64,000 nt of DNA from Legionella steelei (GCF_001468005.1 NZ_LNYY01000019.1:1-64000); one strand, 5' to 3'; positions 52,141 to 61,213 are shown, numbered from the stretch's first letter. Numbers and translations: made by a program. The notes: a model not told the origin generated them from the letters alone.

Positions 52141-52716
52141 TTAGGGAAAAGATGCGCCCTGTGTCTTACCATGTTGGGTCGAAGTGTCATAATTTGTATC
52201 CCAAGTATTATGTCTCTTCACGATACCTTGAGCTGTATTTTCAATGTTCGCTTGCAGCATCTCGCACGAAGACATGGGCGGGATTTGTAATAAGGCCTCT
52301 TCTATTTCAGCGGCCACCTCCTTACCATTGTTTCCGTGCCCCTCTTCATGTTTGCTCAAATTACTAAGGTAAGTCTCCCACTTTAATTGGGACTCAGCAC
52401 TTCCGTGCTCTTTGTCTTCCCATTCAGGTAGAATGGTCACAATATTAGCGCTGACCTTTACTTCAGTAAGATAACAAGGATTTTTCGTAGCATTATCATA
52501 ATGCCATCTATAGTTCCAATTGATATGCCAAGATGTTTTTGCATCGTAATGTTTATCGGTAGAAACAGGTCCTAACTCATTAAGATGGTTGCGCAATTCT
52601 TGTTCAGTAGCTCCGCTTACTTTATAGAAAGTCTGGGTCGTATAGATGGCAGGGGTAGCAAAGATTTTGGTAGTAAAAACTGTAAGAGGAAGTAAAACAA
52701 AGGCAAGTTTCTTCAT
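52141..52716 (-). CDS. Exported DUF922 protein with HEEGH motif
   Basis: This 191-residue protein has a signal peptide (residues 1-20, MKKLAFVLLPLTVFTTKIFA). The DUF922 pattern is visible: FYKVSGATEQELRNHLNELGP, a TSWHINWNYRW strand, and KHEEGHGNNGKEVAAEIEEAL near 137-157. HEEGH followed by a downstream Glu suggests a zinc-dependent protease or a relative. A Cys pair (CYLTEV; SSCEML) may be disulfide-bonded. ATG follows AAGGTAAACAAATA. Confidence 0.8.
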   Translation of the reverse strand: MKKLAFVLLPLTVFTTKIFATPAIYTTQTFYKVSGATEQELRNHLNELGPVSTDKHYDAKTSWHINWNYRWHYDNATKNPCYLTEVKVSANIVTILPEWEDKEHGSAESQLKWETYLSNLSKHEEGHGNNGKEVAAEIEEALLQIPPMSSCEMLQANIENTAQGIVKRHNTWDTNYDTSTQHGKTQGASFP

Positions 52717-52933
52717 TATTTGTTTACCTTATAATCGAATGAGCAACCTTGATAAGCCAAGGTTTAACCTACAAAAAGAGCGAATTAATTGGAGTCAAAT
52801 TGTTCGCTTAATGTGCAATTATAAATGATTTTCCTTAAAATATTATTAACCAAAATAAACCAATTGAGCGAGAAGTATTTTGCGATACAGTTCTGGAAAG
52901 TCAGATAATATTTTAATTTGAAGGGATTTTAAC

Positions 52934-52962
52934 CGCAGCCTGGTGGCTCGCAACCAGGCTAC
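52934..52962. repeat. GCAGCCTGGTGGCTCGCAACCAGGCTAC palindrome
   Basis: This is a short complete unit of the GTAGCCTGG family just after the 52981-53364 gene's stop on the minus strand. Confidence 0.7.
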
Positions 52963-52980
52963 ACTTAATAAATCTCATTC

Positions 52981-53364
52981 TTAGAAACCAACGAAACCTT
53001 TCAAAAGAGAAGCTTGTAAGTCGGTAACTTCATAATCTAAATTTTCTATACTATAGAGTGTCTTAGCTGAAATCTGATGCATGTTAAGTGATGGAGTGGA
53101 AAGAAATGTTTGGGCTTTTCTAAAATCGTCGTCTTCGACAATTCTAAATTTTAATGTTGGTTCAAGCGCGCATACTTTAGACAATTCTGCTTTAGTGATT
53201 GAACCAACTAAAATATGCCAAACTCCCGAACAGTTTGTATACGGTAAATTATCGCCATTCCGATTATAGCCCAACCAAGACTTAAACTTTAAATCATCTC
53301 TTCCAAGACGTGTTTTAAATAAACTAAATCCAGGATTGTCTTCATAAGAAATTAAAATATGCAT
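52981..53364 (-). CDS. Protein of unknown function
   Basis: This 127-residue soluble protein has alternating strands and helices (MHILISYEDN, TNCSGVWHILVGSITKAEL, LKFRIVEDDDFRKAQTF). The last 40 residues are helical. ATG at 53364 is the better start; the frame extends four codons upstream. No family is recognised. Confidence 0.6.
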   Translation of the reverse strand: MHILISYEDNPGFSLFKTRLGRDDLKFKSWLGYNRNGDNLPYTNCSGVWHILVGSITKAELSKVCALEPTLKFRIVEDDDFRKAQTFLSTPSLNMHQISAKTLYSIENLDYEVTDLQASLLKGFVGF

Positions 53365-53492
53365 TGATACGCCCAAAAATATTCATTTAAAAATTAATTA
53401 TATCTGAGAATATTTAATAAAAACATCAGGTTATATAGAAGTCGCTAATAAAATTTTATCAATGAGGGGCGGCCAAATCAATTTAAATGCAA

Positions 53493-53511
53493 TTGATAAT
53501 CATTCTCATTG
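53493..53511. promoter_or_regulatory. Fur-box-like operator
   Basis: TTGATAATCATTCTCATTG is close to the Fur consensus, with GATAAT and ATTCTCAT halves. It lies 66 bases before the ATG of the 53577 gene, in the promoter region (TTGACA-like TTGACATTTGG overlaps its right end). Iron repression is likely. Confidence 0.75.
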
Positions 53512-53576
53512 ACATTTGGTTTTTGTAATGTAATGCTGTCCTTTAGTTACATGTTAAAAATTGAATAAGGATTATT

Positions 53577-53927
53577 ATGTTTGATAAAACTAGCGCAGGC
53601 TCACAGTTATACGATATATCATTAAGGTTCTGCATCAAATGTCTAAAAAAATTCTGTCCCCAAACAGAGCAAATAAACTCTGATACGGTGAGGTTTTTTG
53701 TGCCCACTCTCGATGCATTATTTAGAAATCATTTCGCTTATATCGAGTTACCTAGAAAAATGGTTGATGTCATTTATCATATTGAAGATCATTCCAGTGT
53801 GGACTTGTCAGAAATTGCTAAGGTATTGCATGTTGAGTTAGGGGATTTGCCATCCTATGAACGCGAGGAAGAGATAAAGTCATTTTACTCCTATTCAACG
53901 GAGAGTCATTTTCATTTTATTAATTAG
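53577..53927 (+). CDS. Small protein of unknown function, probably iron-regulated
   Basis: This 116-residue soluble protein has a Cys pair (FCIKCLKKFCP) in the first helix and an acidic second half (IYHIEDHSSVDLSEIAKVLH, EREEEIKSF). ATG follows AATAAGGATTATT. No signal peptide or known domain is seen. The Fur-box-like site just upstream suggests expression under iron limitation; a role in iron use is therefore inferred from regulation alone. Confidence 0.65.
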   Translation: MFDKTSAGSQLYDISLRFCIKCLKKFCPQTEQINSDTVRFFVPTLDALFRNHFAYIELPRKMVDVIYHIEDHSSVDLSEIAKVLHVELGDLPSYEREEEIKSFYSYSTESHFHFIN

Positions 53928-54117
53928 CTTAAAGTTTAATTCACTTTAGCGTGCAATATAGCAAGAGACTCTTAACAATCTTTTTTAATCATAGTCTTAC
54001 TTCTAGATTAGCGTTTATATGGGACTATATTGCTACATTTAAGTAAAGATGAAAATTAACGCCTTTAAGTAAGAAACACCATAGTAAGGTTAAAGACTAA
54101 GAAAAAATAAGCGCTTG

Positions 54118-54152
54118 TGTTTGAGATAGATATACTTTATCTATCTCAAACA
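54118..54152. repeat. Perfect 15-bp inverted repeat
   Basis: TGTTTGAGATAGATA, loop TACTT, then its exact complement. It lies in the 303-base gap before the fosA-like gene, which otherwise shows only AT-rich sequence. It could be a terminator for the 53577 gene (no T run) or an operator. Confidence 0.65.
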
Positions 54153-54184
54153 AGTCATTTTCTGAAAATGATGACTAAACGTTC

Positions 54185-54206
54185 AGCTATAGTTCAAACT
54201 ATAGCT
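54185..54206. promoter_or_regulatory. Perfect 10-bp inverted repeat upstream of fosA-like gene
   Basis: AGCTATAGTT-CA-AACTATAGCT lies 24 bases before the ATG of the fosA-like gene, within the expected promoter or 5' leader. Such a symmetric site is typical of a dimeric repressor; no regulator gene is adjacent. Confidence 0.5.
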
Positions 54207-54229
54207 ATTTATATAGTGGTAAAAATAGT

Positions 54230-54643
54230 ATGGCTATCACAGATATTAATCACATTACGCTTGCATGCACTGACATTAATCGCTCTTTCTTATTTTACAA
54301 GGATATTCTAGGATTTAAGCCGCTCGTAAAATGGGATCAAGGAGCATATTTTCTCATCGGAGATTTTTGGTTCTGTCTCAATGTTGATTTAGCAAGGAAA
54401 CCACAACCTTGTTACACTCATTATGCATTTAGTGTAAGCATGAAAGATTTTCAATTTATAGCTAAAAAAATTACTGAATCAGGGGCATCTATATTCAAGG
54501 ACAACATTTCGTCAGGTGAATCACTCTATTTTCTTGATCCAGACGGACATAAACTCGAGATTCATGTGGGTAACTATCAAACCAGGATCACCGCTAAAAA
54601 AATCGATATTGGCAATTGGAAGAATGTAGAGTGGTTTGTATGA
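54230..54643 (+). CDS. fosA: FosA-family fosfomycin glutathione transferase
   Basis: This 137-residue VOC enzyme would add glutathione to the fosfomycin epoxide. Family features are His8 in INHITLACTDINRSFLFYKD, the WDQGAYF block, His64 in CYTHYAFSVSMKDF and Glu110 in YFLDPDGHKLEIHVG. These match the three manganese ligands of FosA (positions 7, 64 and 110 there). The SGESLYFLDPDG loop is also as in FosA. It is cytoplasmic. The stop overlaps the next ATG (ATGA), so it is co-translated with a GNAT. Chromosomal fosA-like genes are known in Legionella; the symbol is by family, not a verified orthologue. Confidence 0.87.
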   Translation: MAITDINHITLACTDINRSFLFYKDILGFKPLVKWDQGAYFLIGDFWFCLNVDLARKPQPCYTHYAFSVSMKDFQFIAKKITESGASIFKDNISSGESLYFLDPDGHKLEIHVGNYQTRITAKKIDIGNWKNVEWFV

Positions 54644-55104
54644 TCAAAATTGATTTTTTAAAAAAGCATCCACACCTCATACCAGAACTTGCGAATATTT
54701 GGCATGAAGTTTTAGGTAAAATTTGGATGCCAGAGATTGGGATTGACGAAATTGAATCGTTGTATCACGAAGAACTGCATCGAGATATCCCATTTACTTA
54801 CATTGCACTATACGGTGAGACTCCTGTAGGCTCATGTACACTGGAATTAAATGGAGGAATTCGCCCTGATTTAGGACCTTGGATTGGTGATTTGGTGGTT
54901 GCTCCTAAATTTCAAAAACAGGGGATCGGTAAAATGCTGGTTGATGTTATAGTTGAGAAAGCAAAAAAGTTGGGTTTTGAAAAACTTTATTTGTTTGTTT
55001 TTGATCCAACCATACCAGAATATTATGAGCGACTTGGATGGAAAAAAATTGGCATGGATGAATTTAACGCTCATCCAGTAACAGTAATGGCAGTGAGTTT
55101 ATGA
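54640..55104 (+). CDS. GNAT-family acetyltransferase
   Basis: This 154-residue GNAT has GSCTLELNGG and PWIGDLVVAPKFQKQGIGKMLVDVIVEKA (acetyl-CoA loop QKQGIGKML), then LGFEKLYLFVFDPTIPEYYERLGWKKI. It starts at ATG 54640, overlapping the fosA-like stop by four bases. The pairing of a resistance enzyme with an acetyltransferase suggests a shared detoxification role, though the substrate is unknown. Confidence 0.83.
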   Translation: MIKIDFLKKHPHLIPELANIWHEVLGKIWMPEIGIDEIESLYHEELHRDIPFTYIALYGETPVGSCTLELNGGIRPDLGPWIGDLVVAPKFQKQGIGKMLVDVIVEKAKKLGFEKLYLFVFDPTIPEYYERLGWKKIGMDEFNAHPVTVMAVSL

Positions 55105-55113
55105 AAAAAAACT

Positions 55114-56124
55114 CTAAGCATTATGTTCATGGCACATAAAATAATTAACATTTAAGTTAGGTAACAGTTGGTTCGAAAAAAATGGCTCCTCTATATTCCA
55201 AAATAGAATTGAGGCACCTAAGTATTCTTTTGCAAAAGAATAGAAATCATAAAAAGTATAAAAATCACCTGTACTGGGATTTTTATAAGTATAATCAGGT
55301 TCTTGGATAGCTATAGCCGTTAAGATGTTACCTTTATATTGATGAAAAAAAGGATAGCTATTCTTCATCTGTGAATTTTTATAAGGTACAACATCTGGGC
55401 CACCTAAACCAATGTGGTGCTTCCTGGCAAAAGTAAATAAGCTACTCATGTAATGATGATCATTATTCCATTCTCCTGGAAAAAAATTGACATATTGAAT
55501 CACCTGACTTTTCTTAAACGCTTTTTTTAAATAACGAATATTCTTAATGACTGCGTAAAAATATTTATCAGATGTGAAGTCTTTAGGCATATGGTTAGGA
55601 TCGAAATCAGCTGATGTTTCTGGTAGGTTGATACCGTAAATTTTTCCATCAAATTGAGATGCTAATTTTCGTATTAATAATTGAAAACGACCTCTTACGG
55701 CAGGATCCCATGTTCGTGCAACCCATCCTGTCGTAATAGGTTTGCCTTCGCCTGGAAAATCATACTGCATTTCCACTCCACCATGATATACACTCTCTTG
55801 ACGAATATAGTCAGGAACATTAACTACGTCTGGAGTAAAGGAGCGGTCTTGTATTTGGATAAAAAGCTTTTTATGTTCTTTATTAAGAAACTTTAAATCT
55901 TTCTCAATTTTGGAAAAATCATAAAAGCCTTTTTTAGGTTCTAATTGCTTCCAAGAATAAATTATTTGTAATCCATTGATGCAATTATTTTTGAGCATAT
56001 GTTCATATGAACTTGCCTCGTCTCCCCCTAAAAACAAAAATAGCTGCGGTAATCTACCTTGCGCTAAAATAGTGCCACTAGACAATGATAAAAGCCAAAC
56101 AAGTAATATCTTTTTCATTTTCAT
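55114..56124 (-). CDS. Exported TIM-barrel-like protein, possible glycoside hydrolase
   Basis: This 336-residue protein has a signal peptide (MKMKKILLVWLLSLSSGTILAQ). The mature part shows repeated strand-helix units: LQIIYSWKQLEPKKGFYDFSKI, KKLFIQIQDRSF, GKIYGINLPETSADF with a conserved-looking Glu, VIQYVNFFPGEW, GLGGPDVVP and LFWNIEEPFF with a late Glu. The WKQLEPKKGFYDF stretch is like the W..lEp..G.ydf motif of GH42-type barrels. The catalytic assignment is tentative. It stands alone. Confidence 0.65.
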   Translation of the reverse strand: MKMKKILLVWLLSLSSGTILAQGRLPQLFLFLGGDEASSYEHMLKNNCINGLQIIYSWKQLEPKKGFYDFSKIEKDLKFLNKEHKKLFIQIQDRSFTPDVVNVPDYIRQESVYHGGVEMQYDFPGEGKPITTGWVARTWDPAVRGRFQLLIRKLASQFDGKIYGINLPETSADFDPNHMPKDFTSDKYFYAVIKNIRYLKKAFKKSQVIQYVNFFPGEWNNDHHYMSSLFTFARKHHIGLGGPDVVPYKNSQMKNSYPFFHQYKGNILTAIAIQEPDYTYKNPSTGDFYTFYDFYSFAKEYLGASILFWNIEEPFFSNQLLPNLNVNYFMCHEHNA

Positions 56125-56401
56125 TAAATTGTACTGCCTTAAATCAAAGTTGTAATATTTTATCCTTCAAAGATACGAGCGAGCAAAGTTTTTATTTTGA
56201 TGGTGACGTTTGTCAAAGACTCATTAAACCCCAAACATTAGCGAATAAAGCCAAAACACTTGGATTAGCCAATGATTCTCTAGATAAGTAAAATATGCAG
56301 CCAATTAACATGTATAATGGCAGCTTTGGGGATAAACCGTTTAAACGGCCATTAAAAGGATGTGCCTGTATTGAAATACGGATAAAACAAATGAGGTAAA
56401 T

Positions 56402-56686
56402 ATGACAGAAGAAACACAAATAGAATTCATACAAAATAATCAGGAATTAATCCAAAAATTTCTTGAGGAATCCAAACCTCTCGAAGATGAAATAAGTGCT
56501 AGTATTCAAGCAACTATCGCCCAATTTTTATTAAACACACGCATTGAATTAAATAAACGTGCAAATGGTCAACAGTGGATTAGCACAGAAGACATTATAC
56601 AAGCACAAGTAACCGTGTTGAGGCGCTGTATAGTCGATTTGGAGCAGTATTATATAACACTACGAGATGGCGGAACTTTGCAGTGA
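56402..56686 (+). CDS. Small helical protein of unknown function
   Basis: This 94-residue acidic helical protein (IEFIQNNQELIQKFLEESKP, IEDIIQAQVTVLRRCIVDLE) has no signal peptide. ATG follows AATGAGGTAAAT. No domain is recognised. Confidence 0.6.
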   Translation: MTEETQIEFIQNNQELIQKFLEESKPLEDEISASIQATIAQFLLNTRIELNKRANGQQWISTEDIIQAQVTVLRRCIVDLEQYYITLRDGGTLQ

Positions 56687-56793
56687 AGTAGCAATTTTTC
56701 TCTCGTTCATTTCATGTTTTTAAATAACGACTTAGCTTAGAAAGCTTGGGTCTATACTATTATTAATGTAAATATTTTTTACTTTTTATCCAA

Positions 56794-57192
56794 ATGCATC
56801 ATCAAACGTTAGCAATTTTCATCTTTATGGCTTTTTCTACGGTCACTTCAGCACAATGTATCCAAGACCAATATGGAGAAGTAGTGTGTGGGAAGGGAGC
56901 TTGCCTTACAGACAGTAATCTCAAGGTGGTTTGTTCACCTTATAAAAATGGCGAATGTGAAAAAGATAGTTATGGGAAAGTTATTTGTGGTCCTGGACAG
57001 TGTTTACGAAATCGTGACGGCTCAGTGGTTTGCTCCACCTATCCAGAAGGTGGCTGTGCTAAAGATCAATACGGTGAAGTGGTCTGTGGCGCAGGAGAAT
57101 GTGTTAAAGACAGAAATGGCATGGTTGTTTGTGGGGGCGAAGGTGAGAGTTGCGAACTGAATTCTTATGGAGAAGTTAAGTGTGGTAAATAG
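56794..57192 (+). CDS. Exported Cys-rich repeat protein
   Basis: This 132-residue protein has a signal peptide (ending ...TVTSA). The mature part is three full and one partial copy of a roughly 33-residue unit: C-x3-YG-x-V-x-CG-x-G-x-C-x3-DG-x-VVC plus a short linker. Each unit has four Cys, which should form disulfides outside the cytoplasm. Function is unknown; the pattern resembles small disulfide-rich or calcium-binding loops (the Asp/Gly-rich turns DSYGK, DQYGE, NRDGS). It has no strong ribosome site. Confidence 0.75.
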   Translation: MHHQTLAIFIFMAFSTVTSAQCIQDQYGEVVCGKGACLTDSNLKVVCSPYKNGECEKDSYGKVICGPGQCLRNRDGSVVCSTYPEGGCAKDQYGEVVCGAGECVKDRNGMVVCGGEGESCELNSYGEVKCGK

Positions 57193-57196
57193 TGTT

Positions 57197-57224
57197 GTAG
57201 CCTGGTTGCCCACAACCAGGATTT
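57197..57224. repeat. GTAGCCTGGTTGCCCACAACCAGG palindrome
   Basis: This GTAGCCTGG-family unit fills the 45-base gap between the convergent Cys-rich and ankyrin genes. Confidence 0.65.
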
Positions 57225-57237
57225 TAAAATAATCTTT

Positions 57238-60200
57238 TTATTCTCGATAAGGTGCGCCTAATTCTGGTCCCATTTCAGGTGCAGGTGCTTCTAAAGTGCG
57301 TACATCTGCTGAATGAGCTCGCATTAGGGTATCTACGCTTCCTGTTACAGGCTGTCCATTAAATCGTTTCGGCGCAAACATCGAGGCAGGAATGGGTTCG
57401 CTGTAGAGCACTTCTCCTAATGCATTTTCTCTGTGTAGAGTTCTACTTAGAAGTTCCATTTTTCTCGTTGTTGACTCCATTATTTGTATACTACAACAGG
57501 CGGCGAGTGCTTTAGGAAGCGCCTTATTGCTTAAAATAGCCATTTTATCTGCTGCTGTTAATTCAGAGCGATTCATTGATAAGAGAATATCGGTACTAAT
57601 TTCAGCGAGACCTGCAGCGATGGCCATTCTCAGCGGTGTTGTTGCCGTTGTATCTTCTGTGTTTATGGCTCCTTTTTGTAATAGGAGCTGCACTAATTTT
57701 CTTTGCTCTAGCGCAGGATTTTCTATTACAAGATGCAAAGCAGTCATTCCATCATTATTTGTTACATTTGGGTTTCCGCCATGTTCAAGGATTAACATGG
57801 CTAATGACGTATCTCCTTTTTTGAACGCTTCTAAAAGTGGGGATTTGCCTACATTAGGATCTGCCCCTTCTTTTAATAACAGTTCTACTAGATCTCTACG
57901 GCCTGCTCTTACTGCGATCAACAAGGGGGTTTCTTCTGAGTTATCCAGGATATTAGGATTAGCTGGAGCAAATTCAGCATGTAACAATTGGTGTGCAATC
58001 GCAAGATGTCCTGATTTAACAGCGAGATGCAAAGGGGTCATGCCGTCAGCGCGTTTTTTATTCACCTCAATGTGCGGATGACTCAGAAGAATTTTTACAG
58101 CATGAGGATGGTTTTGCATAGCGGCCACATGCAGCGGTGTATTATGGTCCTTGGGCTCACTCTCATTAGGATCCTGGCCAGAGTTAAGTAGCTGCTCTAC
58201 AATCACTTTATTTCCTTTGTAAGCTGCTCGATGTAAGGGAGGCATAGAACCATGGGTTGCTAGCGATTCTGATAAACTGGTATGGGTGGTTCTACGTAAA
58301 ACTAAAGCCGCTGTGTAGTCTTGGCTCGCATTTGTAACCTGCTCAAGCAATTCATCGCTCCATTCTAAGTTTAATCTGACCCCACAATCAGCAAAAATCC
58401 TAAGAACAGCCGGCTCGTTAAATGCATCGAATACTTCAAAAAAGCTATGAGAGCCTCGTGATGTGTAATCCGACATAAACGCTTTTATAAAATGATTTAC
58501 ATCATCCTCCAGGGTAGGGCTACTTCGATTAAGCTGCATATATTTTTCTAATCTTGCTACCATACCATATGCATGGCCTGAAATATTACCTGCAAAAGCA
58601 GAACGTCTTGCCAAAGGGGAGTAAGGAGCCGAGCTTCCTATTTTATCTGTGGTTTTGTTAATATAATCTTGTTGCGTTATTTCGTCGCCAAAGCTTGGCT
58701 GATTTGATACCATAACTCCCCGATTGCGGCTATGGATGGAGGGTGATGATAATGCTGTCGGTGATCCTGCCAGCGATTTGTGATGAAATCCGGGACGATA
58801 CGTTTTTACGCGGTCACGGAAGAACTCAGATTGAGCAGATAATTCTTTATAGCGATGATGCATTTCTTCACGAGCATAGTGGGGCGGCTGACAGAAATCA
58901 ATTACAGCACTGACTGCGTCTTTAACAACCTGAGCAGCCTCAGGTGATCCGGGAGTAATCCCGTCTGTCTCAAAACGGACACCGGTGATCGCCAAACAAA
59001 TGCGGTTAATGCGTTCAAGTTCAACTGCTTGTCCAAGGAAGGTTTGGCCTAATCTTGTTTCAAAAAATCGTCTGGGATAATTTTTAGAGCGATTAACTTC
59101 ATTTAAGCGTGGAGAGCGAAGTGTGATTGTATCCGCAAGAGCGCCTCCTATTGCCTCTCTGTGATTTACACAAAATTCATTTATTTTTGTTATCGCGTTT
59201 TCATAGTCTCTTGCCATATATAAGCGTCGAATGTGATTTAATTCTGCTTTTTGTATGCTACTTGCGCCTGATGGCGAGTCATTATGCAACACGTCTTTTA
59301 GTACTCCCAGCGTGAGTAAAATAAATTCTGAATAATCAAGCTCGGCTTGAATGGCTGTTTTATATTTTGTGGGACTGATTTTTCCGGTATGTTTTTGGGC
59401 TTCTACTGTTGTAATAATTTTTGCAGTTTCATGATAAGCATAATCAAGCAGTTGGAGTTCGTGTGGGGGCAGTATTTGTGCATAGAGCGTTTTCTTCATG
59501 CTCGTACTAATAAAACCATCAGGGACATTTCCAATTGCCCTTTCCAAAAGAAGAATTCTTTTGGCGGGACTTGCCGTCTGGCCATCTGCAGGCTCGACTA
59601 GCATTTTAATTAATGTGACTACTGTAGGGTTTAAAAAATATTCAAGCCGACCGCTTTCGGCCACTTGATTTAAACGTTCTTTGTCAATAGCTGCTAGTGT
59701 GGGTATCTCAGACAACATATTTCCCAAAATATCTCTGTCATTACTGATAAGAGCGGAAATTAATTTTGCTTTTTTTTCTGTAGGGAGATTGCTTAGATAT
59801 CTGCTCAATGGGCTGTTAGGCCCATCTTTTAACGCGACATCAATGGAGACTCTCGCAATATTGATTTCAGCTGGCTCTCGACACAGTAATTCATAAATTC
59901 GACTTACAGCAGTCGTAGAATCTGTTATTTCATGTGGCCCGGTTGCTAAGGTATTGTTTCTTGTAATGCCATCATAGCGATCTAAGGCATTCTGCAACTC
60001 GTGCTTTTTTGCTGGAGTCATCTCGTCAATTAATGTTTTATTAGTCACTAACAAATAATCAAGCCAATCAATCGCAGGTCTTTTTATGCGGTCAGTTGAA
60101 GAGGTAGAGTAATGAAGCTGTCCTGCAGCTTGCAAAGGTGTTCTAATGCCAATAGAAGAGCTAAGAGCAGAAAAAAGGTATTGGCAAATATTCTTTTTTA

Positions 60201-60885
60201 TAGGGAGAGGAAGATCATGGTCTGAAATTCCTCTCATTGCTTTTTCAAAGAGAGCCATTGTTTTGTCTTGTGTCAGTGCAGGCGCTCCATCTGCAGGTTG
60301 ACATATCTTTGCAATCATATTGGCAACCAAGGTATTGGTAAAAGCACCATAATTAGCCACCTCCATGGCACTTTTATGATAGATTATTTGTTTTAATTGC
60401 TCTGCTGGGACTTCTGCAAGCCCTGGTGCATTTTTCAATATCAGATAAATATTATCTGCATTATTATTAATCAGTGCTGATAAAAACAATACTTTGTCTG
60501 AGTCGGAAAGATTTTTTAAATAGTTACTTAAAGCTCCTGAGGGATTGAACATTTCCTCTAATAGCCTGTCTTGCAAAGCACTTACTTCTGGCGTTACTCT
60601 GCAGAGCAAGCTCGAAATGCGCGCTATAGTAGGGCTTAGATCAAGGGGACGAGGAGGCGGATAAGATATGCTGAGTTGAAGCTCATTCGCCCCATTTCTA
60701 ATTTGCTCAGCGATCCAGGATTCATACTTGGGGATAGACGCTCGAAGGCGGGAATTTAATTGTTCAAATGAATCTAATTCTGCTAAATTTCGTTGTAACT
60801 CTGCTGCTTCGCTGGCATTAAGACTGGCTACAATATTTTTCTGAATATGTAAAAGATAACCCAAGTTATATCCAGCTGCTCCCAT
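57238..60885 (-). CDS. Ankyrin-repeat protein with internal N-terminal duplication, candidate effector
   Basis: This is a 1215-residue protein. Residues about 8-250 and 272-475 are two related helical modules (YLLHIQKN/YLLVTNKT; LSNYLKNLSDSDK/LSRYLSNLPTEKK; CQPADG/VEPADG). Residues 650-760 have low-complexity, Ser-rich linkers. Residues about 880-1120 hold six or seven ankyrin repeats (MPPLHRAAYKGNKVIVEQLL, TPLHVAAMQNHPHAVKILLS, MTPLHLAVKSGHLAIAHQLL and others). The C-terminus is Pro/Glu-rich (APAPEMGPELGAPYRE). Ankyrin proteins are common Dot/Icm substrates; secretion is inferred. ATG follows GGAGGTTTT. Confidence 0.85.
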   Translation of the reverse strand: MGAAGYNLGYLLHIQKNIVASLNASEAAELQRNLAELDSFEQLNSRLRASIPKYESWIAEQIRNGANELQLSISYPPPRPLDLSPTIARISSLLCRVTPEVSALQDRLLEEMFNPSGALSNYLKNLSDSDKVLFLSALINNNADNIYLILKNAPGLAEVPAEQLKQIIYHKSAMEVANYGAFTNTLVANMIAKICQPADGAPALTQDKTMALFEKAMRGISDHDLPLPIKKNICQYLFSALSSSIGIRTPLQAAGQLHYSTSSTDRIKRPAIDWLDYLLVTNKTLIDEMTPAKKHELQNALDRYDGITRNNTLATGPHEITDSTTAVSRIYELLCREPAEINIARVSIDVALKDGPNSPLSRYLSNLPTEKKAKLISALISNDRDILGNMLSEIPTLAAIDKERLNQVAESGRLEYFLNPTVVTLIKMLVEPADGQTASPAKRILLLERAIGNVPDGFISTSMKKTLYAQILPPHELQLLDYAYHETAKIITTVEAQKHTGKISPTKYKTAIQAELDYSEFILLTLGVLKDVLHNDSPSGASSIQKAELNHIRRLYMARDYENAITKINEFCVNHREAIGGALADTITLRSPRLNEVNRSKNYPRRFFETRLGQTFLGQAVELERINRICLAITGVRFETDGITPGSPEAAQVVKDAVSAVIDFCQPPHYAREEMHHRYKELSAQSEFFRDRVKTYRPGFHHKSLAGSPTALSSPSIHSRNRGVMVSNQPSFGDEITQQDYINKTTDKIGSSAPYSPLARRSAFAGNISGHAYGMVARLEKYMQLNRSSPTLEDDVNHFIKAFMSDYTSRGSHSFFEVFDAFNEPAVLRIFADCGVRLNLEWSDELLEQVTNASQDYTAALVLRRTTHTSLSESLATHGSMPPLHRAAYKGNKVIVEQLLNSGQDPNESEPKDHNTPLHVAAMQNHPHAVKILLSHPHIEVNKKRADGMTPLHLAVKSGHLAIAHQLLHAEFAPANPNILDNSEETPLLIAVRAGRRDLVELLLKEGADPNVGKSPLLEAFKKGDTSLAMLILEHGGNPNVTNNDGMTALHLVIENPALEQRKLVQLLLQKGAINTEDTTATTPLRMAIAAGLAEISTDILLSMNRSELTAADKMAILSNKALPKALAACCSIQIMESTTRKMELLSRTLHRENALGEVLYSEPIPASMFAPKRFNGQPVTGSVDTLMRAHSADVRTLEAPAPEMGPELGAPYRE

Positions 60886-61069
60886 AAAACCTCCAGGCGG
60901 TATTGCTCAGATATGATAAATTATAGACAATGCTTGGTCTTTTTGGTTTTTATTTGCCCCTTGATTGATAAAAAATCACCAAAAGAGCTCAATAGTTAAC
61001 TCAATGGAGATGAGTACAAAGAGTGATGGATAAGCAGTGTCGATGAATTATTGATGATTTGTGGGAGTA

Positions 61070-61192
61070 ATGGAGATGATTAGGAGCTTTTCCAGATCTA
61101 ATTCAGATGAAGCGACAATTGCAATCGTTGCACTACAAAACACGCTGTCCCAAGCTTTGCAGTGCCTATTTGAAGTCATTTATTGTGTGTAA
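61070..61192 (+). CDS. Possible 40-residue small ORF
   Basis: ATG at 61070 (or 61076) follows GTGGGAGTA and encodes MEMIRSFSRSNSDEATIAIV and a short hydrophobic tail ending CLFEVIYCV. It lies in the 329-base gap between two minus-strand genes. Nothing else is recognisable there. The weak evidence is the ribosome-site-like GGAG and the polar-to-hydrophobic layout. Confidence 0.3.
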   Translation: MEMIRSFSRSNSDEATIAIVALQNTLSQALQCLFEVIYCV

Positions 61193-61213
61193 TAAAAATT
61201 TAAAGCCATTCCA

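Noticed and set aside
56085-56434. Short frames on both strands before the 56402 gene
   Set aside because: No ribosome site, overlap with each other and with the 55114-56124 gene's 5' region, and no protein-like pattern.
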